Position numbers and translations under genes: made by a program. From CAYYKK01 sp046351395 (GTDB lineage: Bacteria > Myxococcota_A > Polyangia > Polyangiales > Polyangiaceae): a DNA stretch of 64,000 bases. Shown here in pieces: positions 25,355 to 33,692 of the stretch. Under the pieces are notes generated by a model. That model was not told the origin of the DNA. It searched no databases and saw only the letters and a list, made by a program, of their open reading frames with translations. The stretch covers positions 1 through 64,000 of the forward strand of contig JAXLYP010000006.1 in assembly GCA_046351395.1 (NCBI GenBank), written 5' to 3'. The first letter of the stretch is position 1, and every line of letters begins with the position of its first letter.

Positions 25355-25863
25355 GCGCGGCGTTCGTGATTTACCTCGTGACTCGAACGCCGCTCGCCCC
25401 GATGACCCCAACGTCCCCCACGTCCTCGGTCGTCGTGGCGGATCCCGCGCCCCCCACATCGGCCGCGCCCTCGCCCTCCGCCGACCCGCTCCACACTCCG
25501 TCCGCCGAGCCGTCCACCGCGCCCGCACCCTCCACGTCGGTTCGCCCGATCGCGTCGGTCCCGCCGAACGTCGCAGTGGCGGCGCGGCGCGCGTTCAATC
25601 AGGAAGAGGCGAACGCCGAGCTGGCGCGGGTCGCACGGCAGGCGTCGAGCACGTGCGCTCGGTTGGCCACGTCCGCCGTGGCGATGACCGTCACGGGGAA
25701 GTTCCTCCCCGACGGCACTTTCACGGACGTCCTCATCTCGCCCGACGCGCTGCGGTTCACCGATGTGGGCGCGTGCGTCTGGAACTCGATGCAAGCTCAC
25801 ATCTCCGCGTTCGACGGCCCCCCCCACCCCGCGGGCACCGGGATTACCGTCGCACCGCCCTGA
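25219..25863 (+). CDS. transmembrane and extracytoplasmic part of the kinase at 24167 (split by frameshift)
   Basis: 214 codons from the first ATG, but coding signal in this frame begins about 50 bp earlier. One transmembrane helix (GAGLAAGGVVAAVVSAAFVIYLV) is followed by a Pro/Ser/Ala linker and a small C-terminal domain (FNQEEANAELARVARQASSTC..TGKFLPDGTFTDVLIS..CVWNSMQAH), similar to the small conserved tails of Polyangia receptor kinases. It is probably not a separate gene. A one-base indel around 25160-25175 would fuse it to the kinase domain. Confidence 0.5.
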   Translation: MASEKTARPPGEPGDASPAVAQVPPGKSPGFGAGLAAGGVVAAVVSAAFVIYLVTRTPLAPMTPTSPTSSVVVADPAPPTSAAPSPSADPLHTPSAEPSTAPAPSTSVRPIASVPPNVAVAARRAFNQEEANAELARVARQASSTCARLATSAVAMTVTGKFLPDGTFTDVLISPDALRFTDVGACVWNSMQAHISAFDGPPHPAGTGITVAPP

Positions 25864-25950
25864 GGCCATCTCTCCGCCCGGCGCGGGCTCCCGGATCGTG
25901 CGCGAGCCGGGAATAGGCGCGCGGTCGAGCGGTTCTCCACGCACGCGTCC

Positions 25951-26325
25951 ATGCGGGTGACGACCTCCACGAGCCGCCGCCACATCGACCCCCACCTCGC
26001 CCGCCGCCGCGCGCGGCGCGCGCTCGCGTGGCTGGTCGCGGTGGTGCTCTCGCTGTTCGCGAGCTCCGCGCTCACGCCCTTGGTCGCCGTCGCCGCGCCG
26101 GTCGCCGAGCTCGCGCCCATCGAGGATCCCCAAGACGAGGTGGAGATCGAGGCGCGCGCCGCGCTCGTCGAGCGGGACGCAACGCCGCGCTCCGCGCCGC
26201 CGAGGCCGCGGGTCGTCGCCCGGCCGCCAGGTCACGCGCGACCGGCCGTCGTCCCCGCGCCGCCGCTCGCGGCGACGAGGTTCATTCGTCCACAAAGAAA
26301 GACTCTGTTGCGTTTGCACGTGTGA
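25951..26325 (+). CDS. small membrane/secreted protein upstream of beta-carbonic anhydrase
   Basis: 124 residues. An Arg/His-rich N-terminus (SRRHIDPHLARRRARRALAW) is followed by one hydrophobic helix (WLVAVVLSLFASSALTPLVAVAAP) that may be a signal peptide or anchor, then a Glu-rich and Pro/Arg-rich tail. No family recognised. It lies 95 bp upstream of the beta-carbonic anhydrase gene on the same strand and may belong to that unit. Confidence 0.45.
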   Translation: MRVTTSTSRRHIDPHLARRRARRALAWLVAVVLSLFASSALTPLVAVAAPVAELAPIEDPQDEVEIEARAALVERDATPRSAPPRPRVVARPPGHARPAVVPAPPLAATRFIRPQRKTLLRLHV

Positions 26326-26419
26326 TGGCGCGCGGCTCGCCGCCGCGCCTCGCCCTTCACGCCTCACGATCGAACGCACTACGAGTGCGCGCCTCCGCGC
26401 GCGCGAACGGAGTCCTTCC

Positions 26420-27109
26420 ATGCAGAAGCTCATCGACGGTTTCCACAAGTTCCACGCCGAGATCTATGGCCCGCGCCGCGACTTCTTCGAGGCGCTCGCC
26501 GACGGTCAGCGCCCCGAGACGCTGTTCATCACGTGCAGCGACAGCCGGATCAATCCGAACCTCCTCACGCAGACGGAGCCGGGGGAGCTCTTCATCCTGC
26601 GCAACGCGGGGAACATCGTGCCGGCGTACACGCCGGTCGCGAGCGGGGAGGCCGCCACGATCGAGTTCGCGGTGCAGCACCTCGGCGTCCGACACATCGT
26701 CGTGTGCGGGCACACGCAGTGCGGCGCGATGAAGGCGCTGCTCGACCCCGAGCTCGTCAAGCGCTCGCCCGCCGTCGCGGCGTGGCTCCAGCACGGCGAG
26801 GCGGCGCGCCGGCACGTGGTCGACAACTACCAGCACCTCTCGGGCGAGGCGCTGGCGACCGTGATGGTCGAGGAGAACGTCCTCTCGCAGTTCGAGACGC
26901 TGCGCACGCACCCGGCGGTGCGGTCGCGCCTCTCGAGGGGCGAGCTCAGCTTGCACGGTTGGGTCTACAAGATGGAGACCGCGGAGGCGTTCCAGTTCAG
27001 CGAGGCCTCGGGGCAGTTCGAGCGGCTCGAGCGGCGCGAGTCGAGCGTGGTGGTCGAACGATCGACGGTGACGTCCGTCCGCCCGGTCCGCGGCGTGGTC
27101 GGGTTCTGA
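26420..27109 (+). CDS. beta-class carbonic anhydrase
   Basis: 229 residues. Zinc ligands are Cys39 and the Asp-Arg dyad in ITCSDSRI, and His98/Cys101 in VVCGHTQCGAMKAL. The rest (TEPGELFILRNAGNIVP, GEAATIEFAVQHLGVRHIVV, SLHGWVYKMETAE) is canonical, and the length is normal. It hydrates CO2 in the cytoplasm. The SulP transporter gene follows after 10 bp, a common pairing in which the anhydrase and a bicarbonate transporter act together. Confidence 0.93.
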   Translation: MQKLIDGFHKFHAEIYGPRRDFFEALADGQRPETLFITCSDSRINPNLLTQTEPGELFILRNAGNIVPAYTPVASGEAATIEFAVQHLGVRHIVVCGHTQCGAMKALLDPELVKRSPAVAAWLQHGEAARRHVVDNYQHLSGEALATVMVEENVLSQFETLRTHPAVRSRLSRGELSLHGWVYKMETAEAFQFSEASGQFERLERRESSVVVERSTVTSVRPVRGVVGF

Positions 27110-27119
27110 GGAGGGACGC

Positions 27120-28625
27120 ATGACGAGTCAGCCTCCGCCGCGGCTCCGCGAGAGCCTTCGGTTCGATCTACCCGCGGGGATCGTCACGTTCCTCGTCGCC
27201 ATACCGCTCTGCCTCGGGATCGCGCTCGCCTCGGGCGCGCCGCTCGTCGCCGGGCTCGTCGCCGGGATGATCGGCGGCTTGGTCGTCCCGCTCGTCAGCC
27301 GCGCGGAGCTGAGCGTGTGCGGGCCCGCGGCGGGGCTCGCCGCCGTCGTCGTCGCGGGCGTCTCGACGCTCGGTAGCTGGCAGGCGTTCACCGTGGCCGT
27401 CGTCCTCGCCGGCGTGCTCCAGATCGCGATGGGCGCGCTGCGCCTCGGCCGCTTCGCGAGCTTCCTCCCGACGGGCGTCGTCGGGGGGATGCTCGCCGCG
27501 ATCGGCGTGCTCCTCATCTTGAAGCAGATGCCGCACGCGGTCGGGTGGGACAAGGACGCGTTCGCGGTCGAGGACGGTGCGTCTCCCACGTTCTCGACGA
27601 TCGCCGACGCAGTCGAGCCTCTCGCCGCGGTGGTCGCGATCGCCTCCCTCGCGGCGCTCGTCGGCTGGGAGCGCTGGAGCAAGCGGCGGGGCGGCTCGCT
27701 CCTCCCGGCGCCGCTCGTCGCCGTGCTGGTGGGCGTCGGCGTGCACGAGATCGCGCGTGCGGTCCGACCGGGGGCAGCGCTCGAGGGCAAGCACCTCGTG
27801 ACGATCCCCCCGGTCAGCGCCCTCACGGACGCGTTCGCGTGGCCCGACGTGTCCATGCTCCTCCGGGCGGACGTCTGGGTGGTCGGAGCGACGCTCGCCG
27901 CCGTCGCGAGCATCGAATCGCTCCTCAACGTGCAGGCGATCGACCGGCTCGATCCGTACGGACGCCGCTCCCCCATGAACCGCGAGCTCGTCGCGCAGGG
28001 CGTGGCGAACACGCTCGCGGGTCTCCTCGGCGCGCTGCCGGTGACGTCCGTCGTCGTCCGGAGCTCCGCGGCGGTGCAGGCGGGGGCGCGGACGCGGGGC
28101 GCGGCGCTGGTGCATGGCGTGCTGCTCCTCGTGACGTTCCTCGCCCTCGCGCCCCTCCTCGAGCGGATTCCGCTCGCGTGTCTCGCCGCGATCCTCCTCG
28201 CCACGGGCTACAAGCTCGTCTCGCCCAAGGTGATGAAGGCGGCGTGGAAGGAGGGCTACGAGCACTTCGTGCCGTTCGCCGCGACCGTCGTCGGCGTGGT
28301 GGCGCTCGATCTCCTGAAGGGCGTCGTCCTCGGCCTCGTCGTCGCGCTCGGGCTCGCGGTGCGCCGCGCGCTCGGGCGCGCGGTCGTCGTCGAGCAGGCG
28401 AACGAGCAGGTCGTCGTCAAGCTGGTCCGCGACGTGCCGTTCTTCGCTCGCGCGGACGTCGAGGCGGCGCTCGACACGGTGCCCGCGAACGCGCGCGTCG
28501 TCGTCGACGCGGAGGGCGCGCGCAGCGTCCACCGCGACGTGCGCGAGATCGTCCGCGACTTCCAGGCGCGCGCGGCGCAGCGCTCCGTCGAGGTCGAGGT
28601 CCGCGGCCTCGAAGGCGCCGCCTGA
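27120..28625 (+). CDS. SulP family anion (probable bicarbonate) transporter
   Basis: 501 residues with a GAGGAGGG ribosome-binding site. About 11-12 membrane helices; hallmark segments are FDLPAGIVTFLVAIPLCLGIALASGAP, FLPTGVVGGMLAAIGVLLILKQMPHA and NRELVAQGVANTLAGLLGALPVTSVVVRSSAAV. The C-terminal ~75 residues (VVKLVRDVPFFARADVEAALDTVPANARVVVDAEGA) form a short STAS-like domain. SulP proteins carry sulfate, bicarbonate or other anions. The tandem beta-carbonic anhydrase gene favours bicarbonate. Confidence 0.88.
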   Translation: MTSQPPPRLRESLRFDLPAGIVTFLVAIPLCLGIALASGAPLVAGLVAGMIGGLVVPLVSRAELSVCGPAAGLAAVVVAGVSTLGSWQAFTVAVVLAGVLQIAMGALRLGRFASFLPTGVVGGMLAAIGVLLILKQMPHAVGWDKDAFAVEDGASPTFSTIADAVEPLAAVVAIASLAALVGWERWSKRRGGSLLPAPLVAVLVGVGVHEIARAVRPGAALEGKHLVTIPPVSALTDAFAWPDVSMLLRADVWVVGATLAAVASIESLLNVQAIDRLDPYGRRSPMNRELVAQGVANTLAGLLGALPVTSVVVRSSAAVQAGARTRGAALVHGVLLLVTFLALAPLLERIPLACLAAILLATGYKLVSPKVMKAAWKEGYEHFVPFAATVVGVVALDLLKGVVLGLVVALGLAVRRALGRAVVVEQANEQVVVKLVRDVPFFARADVEAALDTVPANARVVVDAEGARSVHRDVREIVRDFQARAAQRSVEVEVRGLEGAA

Positions 28626-28808
28626 GGGACGAGCGCACCCGCGAGTAGGTCCTCGTGATCGCGCCGCGAGCCGAACCTTCGGCCCGCGGCGCGAGACAGG
28701 CCCAGCGTCGCGCGGATCGTTCGACGATGTGCGCGAACGTCCGCGGCCACGCCGATCGGTCACGCGACGCGCGCGCTCACGCGTCGGATGTGCGAGCCTT
28801 GCGTGCGC

Positions 28809-29159
28809 ATGTTTCGGGAGCTCCAGAGCGTCACCCAGCACGCCGACGCGGACGGACACCGGCGCTGGTTTCGCGACGGCGCCTGGGATCTGATTGTCTG
28901 GTACGACGCGGACCGCGCGATCCGAGGGTTCCAGCTCTGTCACGACCTCGCCGGCGTCGAGCACGCGGCCACATGGCACCGCGGCGCGCGGCTCGTCCAT
29001 CAGCGCGTCGACGCGGGAGAGGACCTGCCGCAGAACCGCACGCCCGTCCTCGTGCCCGGAAACGTGCAGGTGCCGACCGGGTTGCTCGCGGCGTTCCTGG
29101 CGCGCGCTGGGGCGATCGACGGTGAGATCGTGGTCGTCGTCACGCGTGAGCTTGCTTGA
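28809..29159 (+). CDS. conserved hypothetical protein
   Basis: 116 residues from MFRELQS; an in-frame ATG 21 bp upstream is an alternative. Neither start has a clear ribosome-binding site. The sequence is compact and soluble-looking: HRRWFRDGAWDLIVWYDADRAIRGFQLCHDL, EHAATWHRG, TPVLVPGNVQVPTGLLAAFL. I think small proteins of this pattern recur in Polyangia, but no function is known. It stands alone between the SulP gene and the convergent zinc-ribbon-like lipoprotein gene. Confidence 0.6.
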   Translation: MFRELQSVTQHADADGHRRWFRDGAWDLIVWYDADRAIRGFQLCHDLAGVEHAATWHRGARLVHQRVDAGEDLPQNRTPVLVPGNVQVPTGLLAAFLARAGAIDGEIVVVVTRELA

Positions 29160-29188
29160 TCCCGAGCGCGTTGGGCAACGCCGACGGA

Positions 29189-29509
29189 TCAGGGGGCCGA
29201 CACGCCGTACATGGGGCGCATCCGATCGTCGGGAGGCTCGGCCGTCGGGCTCGTCGGAACGGCGGTCGCGCCGCCGTTCGGCGTCGCCCCGGTGGACCCG
29301 GTGGTCGACGTCGGCGCGCTCGTGGTTGGCGTCGTCGGGTCCGACGTGGGTACGCTGGTCCCTGGCGAGTCCGCGCCACCGCACGCGGCCACCGCGACGG
29401 ACACCGCGGCGAGGGCGACGCCGAGGGATGCCCGGCGACGGAGACAGAACGGACAATCGCTCGCTCGGAGGACGTGACGACGGCAGACCGCGCAGGGCTC
29501 GAGGACCAT
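29189..29509 (-). CDS. small protein with CxxC motifs and Thr/Ser-rich tail
   Basis: 106 residues. The N-terminus PCAVCRRHVLRASDCPFCLRR has two CxxC pairs, a zinc-ribbon-like knuckle. One hydrophobic helix (SLGVALAAVSVAVAACGG) follows, with a possible lipobox, then a Thr/Ser/Pro/Gly tail. Such 'CAVC-RHV-CPFC' proteins are frequent in myxobacteria and unstudied. The orientation puts the zinc-ribbon in the cytoplasm and the tail outside, if the helix spans the membrane. Confidence 0.5.
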   Translation of the reverse strand: MVLEPCAVCRRHVLRASDCPFCLRRRASLGVALAAVSVAVAACGGADSPGTSVPTSDPTTPTTSAPTSTTGSTGATPNGGATAVPTSPTAEPPDDRMRPMYGVSAP

Positions 29510-29580
29510 CCGTCGACGCTATCACGTCCGCGAACGAGCGCGCCGAAGCGCTTGCCCCCGCGTACTCGCGCGGCTCTCCC

Positions 29581-29620
29581 GCGAATGCACCGGTGATTCA
29601 TACCGGTCGGTGCTTTAGCC
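29581..29620. repeat. single end of the miniature element found at 7294-7478
   Basis: GCGAATGCACCGGTGATTCATACCGGTCGGTGCTTTAGCC matches the right end of the 7294-7478 element in the same orientation (core ACCGGTCGGTGCT.TAGCC). The other terminal repeat is absent. It ends 7 bp before the GTG of the SpoU gene. Confidence 0.5.
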
Positions 29621-29627
29621 TGCGCCC

Positions 29628-30170
29628 GTGAAGGTTCCGCCGTTCGGGATGAGCACCGCCGAGGTGCGGGAGGAGCTCGGGAAGCTCCGGCACGATCTCT
29701 CGATCGCCGTGGTCCGCGCGAAGAATCCGTTCAACATCGGCGCGATGATCCGCGTCGCCCACTCGTTCCTCGTGCGCGACATCTTCCTCATCGGTGTGGA
29801 GCCGTTCTACGAGCGCGCCGCGATGGGGATGCACAAGTACGAGAACATCGTCGAGTGCCCGGACGAGGCTTCGTTCCTCGAGCGCGTCTCGGGCCGACCC
29901 CTCGTGGGCGTCGAGCGAGATCACGCGACGACGTCGCTCTGGGAGGTCGAAATGCCGCGGGACGTCGTCTTCCTGTTCGGCAGCGAGGACGACGGGGTCC
30001 CGCCATCGCTCCTCGAGCGGTGCTCGAGCGTCCTCGCCATCCCGATGTATGGCATCAACCATTCGTTCCCCGTAGCGATCACGTCCGGCATGGTCCTCGC
30101 GGAGTGGGCCCGGCGCCGCGACCCGCGAGGAAGGTTCACCCCGGACGCGAAGGAGCCCCCGATCGCGTGA
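29628..30170 (+). CDS. SpoU/TrmH-family RNA 2'-O-methyltransferase
   Basis: 180 residues from a GTG start; an ATG 21 bp inside is possible. The three SpoU motifs are present: VVRAKNPFNIGAMIRVAHS, VVFLFGSEDDGVP, and IPMYGINHSFPVAITSGMVLAEWARR. These form the knotted SAM-binding site. Length and motifs fit a short tRNA/rRNA ribose methyltransferase without an extra RNA-binding domain. The target position cannot be read from sequence. Confidence 0.85.
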   Translation: MKVPPFGMSTAEVREELGKLRHDLSIAVVRAKNPFNIGAMIRVAHSFLVRDIFLIGVEPFYERAAMGMHKYENIVECPDEASFLERVSGRPLVGVERDHATTSLWEVEMPRDVVFLFGSEDDGVPPSLLERCSSVLAIPMYGINHSFPVAITSGMVLAEWARRRDPRGRFTPDAKEPPIA

Positions 30171-30258
30171 GCGACGGGGGCGCTATCGAGGCCGGATCGA
30201 GCGCCCGCGGCGCGCCTCCCCCCTTGAACGCTGGGCGCTGCGGGTGCAACCGAGGGGC

Positions 30259-32028
30259 GTGCTGAAGCGCTCGCTCTACGTCCTGCTTTGTCTCGCCTTC
30301 GCGTCCGCCTGTGACGATGCGCCGAGCACGACGTCGGCGGGGGGATCGGGAGGCGCGGGGACCACGGCGCACACGTCCTCGAGCCACGTCACGCACGCTT
30401 CGTCGACGTCGGGCGTCGGCGGCTCGACCGCGGCGCCCATCGCGGACGCAGGCAAGGACGAGGAGATCACGCAGAAGAAGCCGCACTCGCTGAGCGGCTA
30501 CGCGAGCTCGTCCCCGGGCATGCTCCCGCTCTCGTACTTCTGGACCCAGGTGTCCGGCGCTCCCGTGACGCTCGACGATCCGACGCTCGTCGCGCCGACG
30601 TTCCTCGCGCCCGAGGCGCCCGGCCCGCTCGTGTTCCAGCTCGTCGTGCAGGACGACAACGGACAATCGGAGCCCGACACGGTCACGCTGACCGTGACGA
30701 ACGCGAAGCCCGTCGCGCACGCGGGGCCCGACCGCGGCGCGCCCGGGGGCGCGACCGTCTCGCTCCAGGGCTCCGGCCTCGACTACGACGGCAACGCGAT
30801 CTCGTTCGCGTGGAAGCAGATCGGGGGGCCCCCGGTCGCGCTCGACGATGCCGCGTCGACCGGGCCCTCGCTCGTGATCCCCGCGGGGCTCGCGGAGCCG
30901 CTCGTCTTCGAGCTCGTGACGAACGACGGGTTCGTCGACTCCGATCCGGACTGGGTCACCGTGCTGCGCGTCGAGGGGCCAGACGCGGACGGGGATCTGC
31001 TCGATGACGCCGCCGAGCTCGCGCTCGGGACGGATCCAGCGGAGTCGGACACGGATCACGACGGGATCTCGGACGGCTGGGAGGCCCTCGGCCACGAGGG
31101 GGTCGCCTTCGCCACGCTCGGCGCCGGGCCGCGGCACAAGGACCTGTTCGTCGAGCTCGACGTCCAGGAGTTCACGGACGCGAACGGCCTCCACACGGCG
31201 AAGCCGTCACCGATCGTGATCGCTGCGCTCGAGGCGTTCTACGCGGGGATCGACGTCCCGAACCCGGACGGGCAGAGCGGGATTGCCCTGCACATCGTGC
31301 TCGACTCCATCCTCCCGGAGACGTTCGTGTGCACGGACGGCGGGTTCTTCGGGGACGACGCGCCCGGCAACTTCCTGTTCCGGGAGGCGTTCCACAAAGT
31401 GGCGGTCTGTCCGCACCCCTACTCCCATGGCTTCGCCGACATCGTGGGCCGGATCGTCCACATGGATGTCCTCGAAGCGGACAGTGACCCCACGAACGAC
31501 CTCACCGATCACGCGGCGTGGGAGTGGTACGCGCTGTTCCTCCACGAGATGGGGCACAACCTCAGCCTCCGCCATGGCGGCTTTCAGGATCTCAACTACA
31601 AGCCGAACTACCCGAGCCTGATGAACTACGCGTTCCCCGCGTGGGACACGGCGCTCAACCTGTCGAACGCGACCCAGCGCATCTCGCACGGCACCCTGCC
31701 GCTCGTGGACGAGTGCGCGCTCGTCGAAGCGGGTCAGTTCCCGAACATCGACGCGGGGCCCGCGGAGTTCTTGAGCACATACCCCATGGGTTGGAGCGTG
31801 GGCACGAACGGGGACGTCGACTGGAACCACGACGGCACGATCGAGGTGCAGCCCTACGAGCACATCGTGCGCAGCTCTGTCGCGGTCGGGGATCCGACGG
31901 ACTGCAGTCAGCTGCTCGATTTCGACGACCGCGCCGGGATCGCGGCGGGGCTCCCGCTCGGGCTGCCCTCCAATCCGCACGGCGCAATGATGCTCTCCCT
32001 CGGGGCACCCACAGAAGTCGCGGAGTAG
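30259..32028 (+). CDS. secreted zinc metalloprotease-like lipoprotein with two K319L/PKD-like domains
   Basis: 589 residues from a GTG with GAGG 5 nt upstream; a GTG 15 bp earlier is also possible. The lipobox (LAFASAC) is followed by a Thr/Ser linker. Two tandem beta domains (PIADAGKDEEI..LTVTNAK; PVAHAGPDRGAPGG..) carry the 'FxWxQ(V/I)xGxPVxLDD' pattern of K319L/PKD modules. A calcium-type stretch (DADGDLLDDAAELALGTDP..DTDHDGISDGWE) resembles thrombospondin-3 repeats. The C-terminal half has HEMGHNLSLRHGG, the metzincin zinc motif HExxHxxxxxHG. It is likely an extracellular protease; no propeptide is obvious. Confidence 0.78.
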   Translation: MLKRSLYVLLCLAFASACDDAPSTTSAGGSGGAGTTAHTSSSHVTHASSTSGVGGSTAAPIADAGKDEEITQKKPHSLSGYASSSPGMLPLSYFWTQVSGAPVTLDDPTLVAPTFLAPEAPGPLVFQLVVQDDNGQSEPDTVTLTVTNAKPVAHAGPDRGAPGGATVSLQGSGLDYDGNAISFAWKQIGGPPVALDDAASTGPSLVIPAGLAEPLVFELVTNDGFVDSDPDWVTVLRVEGPDADGDLLDDAAELALGTDPAESDTDHDGISDGWEALGHEGVAFATLGAGPRHKDLFVELDVQEFTDANGLHTAKPSPIVIAALEAFYAGIDVPNPDGQSGIALHIVLDSILPETFVCTDGGFFGDDAPGNFLFREAFHKVAVCPHPYSHGFADIVGRIVHMDVLEADSDPTNDLTDHAAWEWYALFLHEMGHNLSLRHGGFQDLNYKPNYPSLMNYAFPAWDTALNLSNATQRISHGTLPLVDECALVEAGQFPNIDAGPAEFLSTYPMGWSVGTNGDVDWNHDGTIEVQPYEHIVRSSVAVGDPTDCSQLLDFDDRAGIAAGLPLGLPSNPHGAMMLSLGAPTEVAE

Positions 32029-32048
32029 CTGCGATCGAGTGAGGCGGT

Positions 32049-33677
32049 ATGCCCCGCTCGAAGGCGGGAGTGGCGATTCATGCCTCGTCGACAAATCGCC
32101 ACGGTGCCGCTCCAATGTCCGCGGTGACGGCCAACGGTCCCGTGGTCTCCGGCCCGAGCGCCGAGAGCTTTCGACTGCTGGTCGAGAGCGTGAAGGATTA
32201 CGGGATCTTCATGCTCGACCCAAAGGGGTATGTCTCCACGTGGAACGCGGGGGCGGAGCGCATCAAGGGCTATGCCGCCGCGGAGATCGTCGGGAAGCAC
32301 TTCTCGATCTTCTACCCGCCCGAGGACGTCGCCTCAGGCAAGTGTGAGCACGAGCTCTCCGTCGCGGAGCGATCGGGGCACTTCGAGGACGAGGGGTGGC
32401 GCCTGCGCCGAGACGGCAAGAAGTTCTGGGCGAACGTCGTCATCACCGCGCTGCGCGACGCGAACGGAGCGCTCGTCGGCTTCGGCAAGGTGATGCGCGA
32501 CCTCACCGATCGGCTGGAGGTCGAGGCGGAGCGCGTCCGCCGCGCGCGGGCCGAGGAGGCGGACCGCCGCAAGGAGGACTTCTTGGCGATCCTCGGGCAC
32601 GAGCTCCGCAACCCGCTCTCGCCGATGGTGTCCGCCGTCCATCTGATCAAGCTGCGCCGGGGCTGGAACTGCGACCGCGAGATCGCGGTCCTCGACCGGC
32701 AGCTCGTGCACATGATGCGCCTGGTCGACGACCTGCTCGACCTGTCCCGCACGATGCGAGGGCAGCTCGTGTTCGAGCGCACGACCCTGGACGTCGGCCA
32801 AGCGATCCAGAACGCCGTGGAGGTCGCGTCTCCGGAGATCGATCGGAAGGGACACCGCCTCGAGGTCGACGTGCGAGGGCCCCTGTTCGCGGATGCCGAT
32901 CCGACCCGCCTCATGCAGGTGTTCGCGAACATCCTGGGCAACGCCGTGAAATACACCCCGCCCGGCGGCCACATCCGGGTGCGTGCGGCCGCCGAGGGGG
33001 AGACGCTCTCGATCGCGTTCGCGGACGACGGCCCGGGCATCCCGGAGGAGATGCGCGCGAACATCTTCGATCTCTTCACGCAGGGGCATCAGGCGATGGA
33101 TCGCTCGCTCGGAGGACTCGGGATCGGGCTCGCCGTCGCGAAGCGGCTCGTGGAGGAGCACGGGGGCTCGATCACGCTCGAGCCCTCGGGGAGCGCCCCC
33201 GGCAGCACGTTCACCGTGCGGCTTCCGCGCTCCACGCGCGCGGACCGTGCGTCGCCGGGGTGGTCGGCAGAGAGGCCTCGCTCACAAGGTCGGGTGAGGG
33301 TGCTGCTCGTGGACGACAACGAAGACAGCGTCGAGATGATGAGCACGCTGCTCGCGCAGCGTGGTCACGACGTGCGCACCGCGCACACGGGCCCGGCCGC
33401 GCTCGACGTGCTCGCGGATTTTTTGCCGCAAATCGCGATCCTGGACATTGGGCTGCCGGGGATGAACGGCTTCGAACTCGCCCGCAAGCTGCGCTCCACG
33501 GAGGCGTGCGCGACGATCCCGATCGTCGCGCTCACGGGCTACGCGCGCGCGAGCGATCGTCGGACCGCCGAGGAGGCGGGGTTCGACCTCTACCTCGTGA
33601 AGCCGCTCGAGACGGCTCGGCTCATCGAGCTCGTGGAGACGGGGCCCGCGCGAGCAGCCGACCGGGCGGGCGCGTGA
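32049..33677 (+). CDS. hybrid sensor histidine kinase (PAS-HisKA-HATPase-receiver)
   Basis: 542 residues; the ATG follows GAGGCGGT. A PAS domain (about 40-150: YGIFMLDPKGYVSTWNAGAERIKGYAAAEIVG) is followed by HisKA with the phospho-acceptor in LAILGHELRNPL, HATPase with NILGNAVKYTPPGG, DDGPGIPEE and GLGIGLAVAKRL, and a C-terminal receiver (about 415-530: VLLVDDNEDS, phospho-Asp in ILDIGLPGMNG, VKPLE). There is no membrane segment, so it is a cytoplasmic sensor. The PAS ligand is unknown. The receiver suggests phosphorelay or self-control. No output gene adjoins. Confidence 0.92.
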   Translation: MPRSKAGVAIHASSTNRHGAAPMSAVTANGPVVSGPSAESFRLLVESVKDYGIFMLDPKGYVSTWNAGAERIKGYAAAEIVGKHFSIFYPPEDVASGKCEHELSVAERSGHFEDEGWRLRRDGKKFWANVVITALRDANGALVGFGKVMRDLTDRLEVEAERVRRARAEEADRRKEDFLAILGHELRNPLSPMVSAVHLIKLRRGWNCDREIAVLDRQLVHMMRLVDDLLDLSRTMRGQLVFERTTLDVGQAIQNAVEVASPEIDRKGHRLEVDVRGPLFADADPTRLMQVFANILGNAVKYTPPGGHIRVRAAAEGETLSIAFADDGPGIPEEMRANIFDLFTQGHQAMDRSLGGLGIGLAVAKRLVEEHGGSITLEPSGSAPGSTFTVRLPRSTRADRASPGWSAERPRSQGRVRVLLVDDNEDSVEMMSTLLAQRGHDVRTAHTGPAALDVLADFLPQIAILDIGLPGMNGFELARKLRSTEACATIPIVALTGYARASDRRTAEEAGFDLYLVKPLETARLIELVETGPARAADRAGA

Positions 33678-33692
33678 GCGGCGCGGGCGGTC

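Noticed and set aside
27168..29525. A 785-codon minus-strand open frame opposite SulP
   Set aside because: Arg/His/Asp-rich shadow of a real transporter gene; no motif, start signal or membrane segment.
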